A DNA stretch of 6,004 bases from Candidatus Woesearchaeota archaeon. GTDB taxonomy: Archaea > Nanobdellota > Nanobdellia > Woesearchaeales > DSVV01. The stretch spans positions 1 to 6,004 of the forward strand of contig JAHFMP010000065.1 of the NCBI GenBank assembly GCA_023267795.1, given 5' to 3'. The notes beneath the pieces are model-generated. The model was not told the DNA's origin. It saw only the letters and a program-made list of their open reading frames with translations, and ran no database searches. Positions 1-5,989 of this stretch are shown here, in pieces (within the stretch, counting starts at the first letter, position 1; the number at the start of each line of letters is the position of its first letter). A program made the translations under genes and the position numbers.

Positions 1-685
1 CAATATCGTATATAGAAGAAAAGGCATCTCCAGCATATGCTTTTGTACGGCCTTGATCTGCATTATATACAGGAATTTCCAGATAAATCTTGCCACTGCC
101 GTACGGTTTTTCCATCACAGCACCAATTTGAATAGGACTTGCAGAGGCAAACGCAGTTTTTGTACCAGTTACTTCACAAACACGTTCATCACGAAGATCT
201 TCTTTAAAACACACTTTTGGAATAGAAATATATGTTGCATAAGGATATGTGTATTCAAGATAAATGTTTGCATCATAGAATGTTCCTGTTAATCCTTCAT
301 AAACAGCATCTCCAAAATTTATACGCTCATAGCCTCCATCTGGGAGATATTCAGTGATTTTATCAATTTTGTCACTGTTTGTTTTTTCAAAGTCAAGCCC
401 TGAAAAATCTGTTTGAGAAATCCCCTTAATTTTCATAGCAACTTCATTTGGTTGTATTGTAAACTCACCTTTATTTTGAAGAAGTACCACAACAGGGAAT
501 GATTCATCTTCATATATTTCAACATTTGTACTGAATTCTTCAAAAGAAGCAGTTAAACCATGAGAGCCTCCTAGCCAAACGCTGGAAACAGTTTGATCTC
601 CTGCTTGCTGCTGACAACTGCTGAGAAGCAACAAAAAAGTAAAAAATGAAAGCATTGATATCATAAAAGATGTATGGAATCGCAT
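1..685 (-). CDS. Lipoprotein D (partial, runs off the window at its 3' end)
   Basis: Reading from the ATG at 685, the frame stays open for 228 codons to base 2 with no stop. Seen: a signal peptide MRFH... with hydrophobic FFTFLLLL and lipobox L-S-S-C, making C24 the lipidation site. Module 1 starts at GSHGLTASF (40-48), followed by acidic IYEDESF and the strand VVVLLQNKGEF. The landmark YEGLTGTFY (129-137) corresponds to LEGSVYF of C. C159 and C170 match the second and third core cysteines of its sisters; the first is replaced (EYTYPYAT where C has CYSYQT). Module 2 opens at SASPIQIGAV (181-190), then the strand KIYLEIPVYNADQG. This is the third member of the tandem lipoprotein family. Unlike B and C it is not overlapped and has its own apparent promoter, so it may be expressed separately. 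Function unknown. Confidence 0.9.
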   Translation of the reverse strand, partial: MRFHTSFMISMLSFFTFLLLLSSCQQQAGDQTVSSVWLGGSHGLTASFEEFSTNVEIYEDESFPVVVLLQNKGEFTIQPNEVAMKIKGISQTDFSGLDFEKTNSDKIDKITEYLPDGGYERINFGDAVYEGLTGTFYDANIYLEYTYPYATYISIPKVCFKEDLRDERVCEVTGTKTAFASASPIQIGAVMEKPYGSGKIYLEIPVYNADQGRTKAYAGDAFSSIYDI

Positions 686-692
686 GAAAATC

Positions 693-698
693 CACCTC
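693..698 (-). promoter_or_regulatory. Strong Shine-Dalgarno site of lipoprotein D
   Basis: GAGGTG on the sense strand pairs with the conserved 16S 3' end (CACCTC) and is 7 nt before the ATG at 685. It decides the start: another in-frame ATG at 700-698 overlaps this site and lacks one of its own. Confidence 0.8.
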
Positions 699-742
699 AT
701 ATAAGTCAAATATAATTTATTAGGATATTTTCGCAAAACAAG

Positions 743-750
743 TATATAAA
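743..750 (-). promoter_or_regulatory. Putative archaeal TATA box for lipoprotein D
   Basis: TTTATATA on the sense strand lies in the 81-nt gap between genes C and D and matches the archaeal TATA consensus. A start site about 25 nt downstream would fall near 720, leaving a leader of about 35 nt with the Shine-Dalgarno site. The flank is A/T-rich, so a chance match is possible. A short TTTT-GCG-AAAA element (about 738-727) lies between the TATA box and the predicted start; its 4-bp arms are too short to call an operator. Confidence 0.55.
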
Positions 751-766
751 CATTATGTTTTGATAA

Positions 767-2038
767 TTATTGTGGGACAAGAGTACAGCGCTCAGAAACA
801 GTTCTGCTATCAGTAACAGTCCCATAAATAGAAAGTTTTTTTGGATCTTTTGAAACATAAGTAGTGCCTCGATATGGACAGCTACTTGTTGGATGTACAG
901 AATCTCCGCACATGTTAACAGTTGTAGAACCATAAATTTCATATTCTATAGTATCATCATTTGCAGAAACAGGAATTTGTGTTGTTCCTTCACTGCAATA
1001 ATACATCTGTCCACTAATGTATAAACATACACAGCCACCCCATTTTTTAAGGTTAGCATCACTGCAAGAACAATCATTGTTAGATGCATAGTTTCCAGAT
1101 CCTCCTACAGCAGTATTATCCTCTACTGCACTACTGCTTTTATAAATCGAAATCCCTTGTTGCTTCACATCAAGATAATTATAATCAAGAATAATTTTTA
1201 ATGGAGTGGTATATGTTCTTTGTTCTCGCAATGTAAAAGTACAAATAATTATTCCTGTTCCATCCTGATTTAATGACACATAGCCGGAATTTGGGAAACA
1301 GCTTGGTTCACCCAACCCGCTTATTTCCATACTAACTCCGACGTGATTTACGTTATTACGATCTAATCCATACGGACAAGCATCAAATGCATTCATATCA
1401 TACGCATTGACAACAGTGCCATCTCCAAGATGCTGAAGAGTTACAGTAAAACGAACATGATCCTGTGTAAAATCTTGTTTCACTTCTGTTACAGCGACAG
1501 GTGCTCCTTGAGAAGAGAGTTGAATCGGGTCTTGCTGGCAAATATATCTATTATCATCAGGATTGTATAATAAACAGACTGTTGGGGTTGCAATAGTTTG
1601 ATAACTGTAACAAACACTTGTTTGAAGTATTGCTTCATAGCTGTTTCCAAGAGAAAGGCTGATAGGACCATCTTCCGGAACTTGCACAAAATATACAGAA
1701 CCTTCTAGAGCATATTGATTTTTTCCAAAGAAATCATCTGGCAATGCAATGGGTTCTGAATTAATTTTGACAATGCCCGGATCATAGCCACTGAGAACAA
1801 CCTTTCCTTGTGGCTTATCAAACGCTCCTTTATTTTCTAACTTTAACTGAAGCCGAAGATACTGCTGGTCATAAAACACATATTCAGCATTTAAAAAAGA
1901 AACAACAACGCCTTCTGTACCAGATCGATAAGGGTCAGCTTCTTGACTGCTATACCCTGCTCCGCAACTCGTGAGGAAAAAATACAGAAAAGCAAAAAAA
2001 AGCAAAAAAATAAACTGGTGATGGGCTATTTTTTTCAT
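767..2038 (-). CDS. Lipoprotein C with cysteine-rich C-terminal extension
   Basis: Seen: 423 codons, ATG to TAA. The start overlaps the preceding stop as ATGA. There is no Shine-Dalgarno, so translation probably depends on coupling. The signal peptide is residues 1-24 (basic MKK, then F/L-rich), with lipobox L-T-S-C and lipid-modified C25. Module 1 starts at GTEGVVVSF (40-48), with the strand LRLQLKLENKGAF reminiscent of CARDB-type beta-sandwiches (a weak resemblance). Module 2 opens at SQGAPVAVTEV (176-186). Six core cysteines (143, 155, 167, 221, 247, 266) match lipoprotein B. After a polar linker (about 300-321) comes a tail absent from B with eight cysteines at 323, 325, 336, 338, 348, 377, 387 and 418, including paired CSC and CVC. 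Apart from C25 the total is fourteen, fitting seven disulfides, though metal binding by the CxC pairs is possible. Inferred to be a surface-exposed lipoprotein working with the upstream membrane protein; function not recognised. Confidence 0.9.
   Translation of the reverse strand: MKKIAHHQFIFLLFFAFLYFFLTSCGAGYSSQEADPYRSGTEGVVVSFLNAEYVFYDQQYLRLQLKLENKGAFDKPQGKVVLSGYDPGIVKINSEPIALPDDFFGKNQYALEGSVYFVQVPEDGPISLSLGNSYEAILQTSVCYSYQTIATPTVCLLYNPDDNRYICQQDPIQLSSQGAPVAVTEVKQDFTQDHVRFTVTLQHLGDGTVVNAYDMNAFDACPYGLDRNNVNHVGVSMEISGLGEPSCFPNSGYVSLNQDGTGIIICTFTLREQRTYTTPLKIILDYNYLDVKQQGISIYKSSSAVEDNTAVGGSGNYASNNDCSCSDANLKKWGGCVCLYISGQMYYCSEGTTQIPVSANDDTIEYEIYGSTTVNMCGDSVHPTSSCPYRGTTYVSKDPKKLSIYGTVTDSRTVSERCTLVPQ
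770..1141 (-). other. Cysteine-rich tail domain of lipoprotein C
   Basis: This covers residues about 300-423. A Ser/Asn/Gly-rich linker precedes the pattern C-x-C-x10-C-x-C-x9-C, then three more widely spaced cysteines. Eight cysteines in about 96 residues suggest a small disulfide-knotted or metal-binding fold. I do not recognise the family. Confidence 0.6.
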
Positions 2039-2757
2039 TGTATTTTTTCAATAGTAACTGATTTTGATTCAGAGAGTGTATATCCATAATCAAATTGAAG
2101 AGAGATTTGTGTTGTATATGGTGCTTGATTGAGAGAAAATTGATCCAAAGTAATGTCTTCATTAAGGATGCAAGTGATATAATCATCACCATCATTTTGT
2201 AAAATCAAAGGATTTGGACGGCACGTGATACTGTCTCTGCCTGTTTCTGAATTTAATTCTTTTCCTGTTTTTGGATCGTAACCATTAAAGGTATACAAAA
2301 TATCATCGCTGGATAAAACAAATTTTTTCAAAAAGACCATGTTATAGTCGCGAGATGTAAGCCCTGTTGCAGTACATGCTTTCTCAAATTTTTCTTTGTT
2401 AATAATCTTTCCATTTCCTACATTTTCAACATAGATTTTAAAAAATGGCCGGACATAGCCAGTTCCTGTTAAAATCATAGAATAATCAATATTAGTAATT
2501 GCGAGTGGTGCTCCTTGTGTTCCTAAATTAATATTCTCTGCTTTGCAAGAACCAACAAAAACATTCATGTCATTAATGTCAGTGTCAATACAGATTTCTT
2601 GATTCCATACAGTGCTATATTCATAACATGCTGTTGCAACAAGATCAATATCATGCTTTTTGCTTAATGCTCCTGCTGATTTTGCTTTTGCCTTGTAAGA
2701 AAGAACATCAAATCCTCCTTCATAGTTGAAAATAGATTTACCTTCCAACGTAACCAT
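2035..2757 (-). CDS. Lipoprotein B, C-terminal part (frame-disrupted gene)
   Basis: This 240-codon frame overlaps the previous fragment by 94 nt in the -1 frame. It has no signal peptide and no Shine-Dalgarno before its first ATG, and an in-frame TAA lies three codons upstream. Its start, VTLEGKSIF, aligns with ALEGSVYF in the middle of lipoprotein C, so it continues the N-terminal fragment. Seen: cysteines at 44, 56, 71, 128, 179 and 196, matching C143, 155, 167, 221, 247 and 266 of lipoprotein C in order and approximate spacing. The second module opens at TQGAPLAITNI (80-90), followed by the strand FKIYVENVGNGK. The stop TGA overlaps the ATG of lipoprotein C (ATGA). The intact 240-codon frame argues for a recent mutation, a sequencing or assembly error, or recoding, not a long-dead pseudogene. 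Role unknown, likely extracytoplasmic. Confidence 0.8.
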   Translation of the reverse strand: MVTLEGKSIFNYEGGFDVLSYKAKAKSAGALSKKHDIDLVATACYEYSTVWNQEICIDTDINDMNVFVGSCKAENINLGTQGAPLAITNIDYSMILTGTGYVRPFFKIYVENVGNGKIINKEKFEKACTATGLTSRDYNMVFLKKFVLSSDDILYTFNGYDPKTGKELNSETGRDSITCRPNPLILQNDGDDYITCILNEDITLDQFSLNQAPYTTQISLQFDYGYTLSESKSVTIEKIQ

Positions 2758-3134
2758 TTTGTTTTATATGGGTTGGAAAGTGTTTGTGCATCTACTCCAC
2801 TAAAAGTATAACATTCATTACTATTGTCAATCAAACACATATAGTCATCTTCAATAGAAAGAGTCATAAATCCAGAAAGCGTGTGCGCACCAATATTTTG
2901 TACCTTTAAAGCAATTGTAAAAGGAGTGTCTTCATATACTGTTTCTGGTGAATTTTGATCTATAAAAGAGAAAACAAGGCCATCGCTTCCTTCCCAGAAA
3001 TCTTCGTTAGATGTGTGAATAGGAGTTTGAGATGTACAGCTTACAATTACAATAAGAGCCATAATAAAACCAAAGAAAATACAAGACAATATAAATTTGC
3101 GAGCCATGCGAGCAGAGGAAATTTTTATTATCAT
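2664..3134 (-). CDS. Lipoprotein B, N-terminal part (frame-disrupted gene)
   Basis: The ATG lies in an ATGA overlap with the stop of the upstream gene, and AGAGG (3146-3142) sits 7 nt before it, so start and coupling are well supported; M10 is a weaker alternative. Seen: a basic N terminus, a hydrophobic stretch at 14-30, and a lipobox I-V-S-C with C33 as the likely lipidated residue. Then comes the shared module: GSDGLVFSF at 49-57, the acidic VYEDTPF, and a beta strand with VQNIGA. Cysteines follow at 100 and 108. Coding similarity to the sister lipoproteins stops around residue 126. The last 30 residues (from WLRWKVN) read like out-of-frame translation of the next open frame, which continues the family's sequence. 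I read this as the first third of a 366-codon gene, not as a free-standing 156-residue protein. Function unknown; probably envelope-anchored. Confidence 0.8.
   Translation of the reverse strand: MIIKISSARMARKFILSCIFFGFIMALIVIVSCTSQTPIHTSNEDFWEGSDGLVFSFIDQNSPETVYEDTPFTIALKVQNIGAHTLSGFMTLSIEDDYMCLIDNSNECYTFSGVDAQTLSNPYKTKWLRWKVNLFSTMKEDLMFFLTRQKQNQQEH
2757..2768 (-). other. Apparent -1 frame disruption at two A4 runs
   Basis: The sense strand reads TATAAAACAAAATGG (2768-2754). The upstream frame is TAT AAA ACA AAA TGG and the downstream frame is AAA ATG G. Adding one A to either A4 run joins them as N-P-Y-K-T-K-M-V-T-L-E-G, or with K-N-K if the first run is lengthened. The join point is where the paralogue alignment changes frame, giving 126 + 240 = 366 codons. 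Confidence 0.72.
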
Positions 3135-5989
3135 GATATTGCCTCTATTTGTTTTTCATTATTCCATTCTATTTGAAGTTTTGCATATCCAGTACCTAAA
3201 GTATTGGAGTGAGTTTGAATGTTTCTCACAATAAGCCCAGGAAGATTATCATCTGCACAGGTTGCAAAAGATATATAATCATACCATGGAATAACACAAA
3301 TTTCATCAAAATCATCTGGTGTTTCCGGATCATTAAGAACAGAAAAAATAATTGCATCGCCACTAAAGCCAGATCGTGTTGTATGTTCAACATATTCAAC
3401 ATAAAGAACTTTGTCATATAGTGTTGTAACCCTATCTTCTGTAAGCATGTCAGTATTAACAACAAAATCTTTAAAGTAACGATACTGAAATTCCTGCTTT
3501 TGAGAATCAAAAAAAACTTGGATAAGTGGATAGCTGTTAAAAGAACGCCAGAAAGCAAGGACAGTATCAGCAAAAACAGAATCCTGTTGCGTGTATTCTG
3601 TTTGGTCATTTCCTGTACTTAAATAAGAAACAAGTAGTGGATCAGGGCCTGTGCGTTTAACTGAAATAGAAAGTGGTAAAGAAGTAGAAACTGCCAAAGA
3701 AATTCTCTTAGGAGTATAGTCCCCAATAGAAGGATAATTTTCTGTTCCAGAAACAAAAGCATCAGAGAGAGAACCAGAAACTGACTCTTGAGGTGTGAGA
3801 GTAAAATCAATCTCTTCACAATCATCAACACGATTTTTAACAAGTGTCAAGTAAAGTTCAGACTCTGATGTATATTGCTCCATATTATTGTAAATAGCAT
3901 TATAATAAAGCAGTGGCAGGGAAGAATTATCTGCTCCAAGAGAAATGAGATACTGCAAATATGCTGTACCAAGTTTGATATTTGTTTCAGCATCATTAGG
4001 ATTATAGCTTCCTGTAAACCCAGCTGGAACTGCCATTTGTTGAGCAAGAGAATCTGTAATCCCCATCAACCCTTTTCTCCCATCCTGATAGTAATAAGGA
4101 TTTGCTGCTGATGTTTCTGCAATAATTCCTGCAATTGTACAAATAGGAACATTAAATGTATCTTGTGCCTTAAACAAGAAATCTCCATAATGATAGAAAA
4201 TATACTGAAGTTCTTCCTCTGATTCACTTGCAGAGAATGTAGGAACAGTGTCCACATTTGATTTTGTTGTAGAAGTTTCTCCTGTAATTGTTCGCACAGA
4301 TGATTCTTTTTCTTTTACTTGCACTCTTGTATCATCACTAATCTGATACTTGTATCGTGTTTTTACATAAAAATAATGTGTTGCAAGAGGTGTTGCACCT
4401 AATAATCCCTGCACATCATCAATATTCAACCTACAGCTGATAGTAATATAATCTTTAATATTTTTGTATTCTTCATTGTCGACAGCTAAAGAATAAGCAT
4501 TATATCCAGATAATTGTTCAGTACATTTTTCTTCAATACATGTTGCATCATTTTCGCATAGTTGCGAAATTTTACTAGTGTATGCTGTTTCACTGGCAAT
4601 ACAATCTTCAACAGTGTAATTACTCCAGTCTGAATCAGTACACTGTGTTGTATCAAGGCTAAGCTGTGCAGGAAGAACAAGAACAACCTCCTCAAGAGCC
4701 GTAATTTTACCATCCCATCCTTGTGCATGGCCATCTAATGTCAATGCAAGTCGAGGTTTTACTGTATATGTTTCACTCACTCCAATAAGTGTTTGTTCTG
4801 GTCCCATGCCAATTGCAATAGGACCATTTGTATAATGTGCAACAGGATCCTTATCCTGAATTTTATATTCGTCAAGAAGATCAATATCCTGTCGTGTTGC
4901 TGCTATAATTGCATCTCTGTCTGCAAAGTATCTTTTCAAGTATCCAATAGTCTGAAAATTAAAATCAGCAGTATACGTTACTTTGTTTGTTCCTTTTGGA
5001 AGCTTTTCAAAATTGCAGTCTAATTCTTCTTCTTGGAGATTGGAAATTTCAAATTCTGTATCTGGATACACTGTTCCATTTATTTTATTTTTTTCAGTGC
5101 CTGCATAACAGCCAATTTTGACATTTACAATATCATCAAGGGTTTTTGCCTTGAGTGTTGCAAAAACAGCAACAGGGTCATTTTCTTCGTATTCACTTTG
5201 TGATGGATTAATATCTTCTAAATATACTCCTAATTTTTCTTTTTCATTTTCTTCTACAACTCCGTAATAATATTGTTCTCCATATGCTTGCTTTATTCGT
5301 GTTTCAAAGATGGATTGTGCATTTGCAAAGCCATTGACAACACCATCCAATAACATGCTCCATCCTTCTTTTGCTTTATCCATAATAAGTCCAAATGCAT
5401 AGAGTTGTTGTGTTTCTGCATTATTGAGTTCCACATCACTGAAATCAACAAGGCTTGTACCTACAAAAGAAATCGCAACACCTATCCAGAAAAGAATAAT
5501 CAACACACGCATCCATTTTGTAGGACCATTTGTTATATTTTTTCCACGAATAAATACAGCATAATATACCCATGTCCAAATAAGGAAATTGTTTGCTAAA
5601 TAAAGTCGCACAAAATCAAGATCATACACAAAAGGTAATGTTGCAAGGTATGGTATCAAGATTTCTAAAGTAAACACAAATAGAAAAAGAGTTTTGTATG
5701 TATCACCGTTTCTCTCACTTGGATCAAAGATAAGAAAAATAATGACAAATATCATAAGAGCGTTTAACCATATGCGATGCTCTAAACTCGTATCAAAATA
5801 GAAAATAACAACTAAATGATACCAAATTGCAAACCATAAAAGTAAAGTGTTGCTTCCGGGAGTCACATGTGGTGCAATAGCAACACCATTTTTCCAGAAA
5901 GAAGCAATGCCACTCCCCAAAATTCGGAAAGGTGCAGTCAGTGTTTTTGCAACAGGGTGTGCATGAACAACAGCAAGAGAATCAGGCAT
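3131..5989 (-). CDS. Polytopic membrane protein with extracytoplasmic SLT (lytic transglycosylase-like) domain
   Basis: Seen: 952 codons from ATG to TGA. Five hydrophobic segments lie at about residues 49-66, 71-89, 100-120, 127-147 and 160-181. The basic loop at 149-161 (RGKN...KWMR) and basic N terminus put the N terminus inside and residues from about 185 outside. Residues 250-560 are beta-rich and resemble the downstream lipoproteins. Residues 590-715 carry SLT-family landmarks in order: E625 in AETSAANP, GLM 640-642, N670-I-x-x-G674 with YLQY, and YYNA 695-698. Residues 750-952 are not recognised. All twelve cysteines (294 to 911) are outside the membrane, suggesting disulfides. Known: this fold cleaves beta-1,4 glycan strands of murein. 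Inferred: an envelope-anchored glycan-acting enzyme or a binding derivative of one. The start is uncertain: the frame is open back to base 6004 and the GGAG lies only 2 nt before the ATG, so the gene may begin upstream of the window. It overlaps the next gene by ATGA. Confidence 0.92.
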   Translation of the reverse strand: MPDSLAVVHAHPVAKTLTAPFRILGSGIASFWKNGVAIAPHVTPGSNTLLLWFAIWYHLVVIFYFDTSLEHRIWLNALMIFVIIFLIFDPSERNGDTYKTLFLFVFTLEILIPYLATLPFVYDLDFVRLYLANNFLIWTWVYYAVFIRGKNITNGPTKWMRVLIILFWIGVAISFVGTSLVDFSDVELNNAETQQLYAFGLIMDKAKEGWSMLLDGVVNGFANAQSIFETRIKQAYGEQYYYGVVEENEKEKLGVYLEDINPSQSEYEENDPVAVFATLKAKTLDDIVNVKIGCYAGTEKNKINGTVYPDTEFEISNLQEEELDCNFEKLPKGTNKVTYTADFNFQTIGYLKRYFADRDAIIAATRQDIDLLDEYKIQDKDPVAHYTNGPIAIGMGPEQTLIGVSETYTVKPRLALTLDGHAQGWDGKITALEEVVLVLPAQLSLDTTQCTDSDWSNYTVEDCIASETAYTSKISQLCENDATCIEEKCTEQLSGYNAYSLAVDNEEYKNIKDYITISCRLNIDDVQGLLGATPLATHYFYVKTRYKYQISDDTRVQVKEKESSVRTITGETSTTKSNVDTVPTFSASESEEELQYIFYHYGDFLFKAQDTFNVPICTIAGIIAETSAANPYYYQDGRKGLMGITDSLAQQMAVPAGFTGSYNPNDAETNIKLGTAYLQYLISLGADNSSLPLLYYNAIYNNMEQYTSESELYLTLVKNRVDDCEEIDFTLTPQESVSGSLSDAFVSGTENYPSIGDYTPKRISLAVSTSLPLSISVKRTGPDPLLVSYLSTGNDQTEYTQQDSVFADTVLAFWRSFNSYPLIQVFFDSQKQEFQYRYFKDFVVNTDMLTEDRVTTLYDKVLYVEYVEHTTRSGFSGDAIIFSVLNDPETPDDFDEICVIPWYDYISFATCADDNLPGLIVRNIQTHSNTLGTGYAKLQIEWNNEKQIEAIS
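3142..3146 (-). promoter_or_regulatory. Shine-Dalgarno site of lipoprotein B
   Basis: AGAGG on the sense strand lies 7 nt before the ATG at 3134, inside the 3' end of the upstream gene. It supports the first methionine, which also gives the 4-nt ATGA overlap. Confidence 0.6.
3845..4222 (-). other. SLT / goose-lysozyme-type domain within the large membrane protein
   Basis: This is the domain at residues about 590-715 of the large protein. The Glu that acts as general acid in lytic transglycosylases is at residue 625 (codon 4117-4115), followed by T-S-A-A-N-P where family members usually have E-S-x-x-N-P. The usual GLMQ motif reads GLMG (640-643), so the glutamine is replaced. The helix motif N-I-x-x-G-x-x-Y-L is intact at 670-678, and the YNAG motif reads YNAI (696-699). 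The core therefore looks preserved, with two substitutions that could change the substrate. Whether it is active on murein cannot be told from sequence alone. Confidence 0.82.
4310..5242 (-). other. Lipoprotein-like two-module region inside the membrane protein
   Basis: This covers residues about 250-560 of the large protein. LGVYLEDI...YEENDPVAVFATLKA parallels SF...VYED/FYDQ followed by hydrophobic strand and NKG in the lipoproteins. EEELDCNF and the DFNFQT strand parallel LEGSVYF and CYSYQT. TNGPIAIGM (387-395) then YTVKPRLALTLDG parallels QGAPLAITNI then YVRPFFKIYVENVG. YITISC and VKTRYKYQISDD (542-553) parallel YITCIL and LQFDYGYTLSES. The match is judged by eye and is weak per residue but ordered along the whole length. 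Confidence 0.5.
5447..5845 (-). other. Five-transmembrane-segment anchor region
   Basis: This covers residues about 49-181 of the large protein. The five hydrophobic stretches are separated by short loops: acidic DTSLEH, charged DPSERNGDTYK, short VYDLD, and basic RGKNITNGPTKWMR. Charge distribution fits N-in/C-out, which exposes the remaining 770 residues outside the cell. I do not recognise a named family. Five membrane segments plus a large outside domain is compatible with, but not proof of, a VirB6-type secretion component. Confidence 0.75.

Noticed and set aside
686..766. Transcription terminator after lipoprotein C
   Set aside because: No GC-rich hairpin and no long T run on the sense strand; the gap is A/T-rich but better explained by the TATA box and leader of D.
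1950..2195. An 81-codon frame spanning the B/C junction
   Set aside because: It overlaps the end of B and the signal peptide of C out of frame, and B and C have strong family evidence.
2757..2768. Classical X-XXY-YYZ programmed frameshift heptamer
   Set aside because: The zero-frame codons are AAA ACA AAA; a tandem -1 slip would put the Thr codon ACA on AAC, a poor match. Only single-tRNA slippage on A-AAA remains, and I saw no obvious stem-loop stimulator.
706..4734. Other minus-strand frames inside genes A and C (for example 706-942, 1489-1689, 3226-3609, 3847-4047, 4486-4734)
   Set aside because: They are alternate-frame readings of genes A and C, rich in L, I and M as expected from AT-rich codons read out of frame.
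53..5599. Short plus-strand open frames (for example 53-292, 2955-3176, 3209-3421, 3875-4111, 4793-5023, 5405-5599)
   Set aside because: Each lies antisense to a well-supported minus-strand gene, has odd composition (runs of I, N, C, F), no recognisable motif and no ribosome site I would trust.
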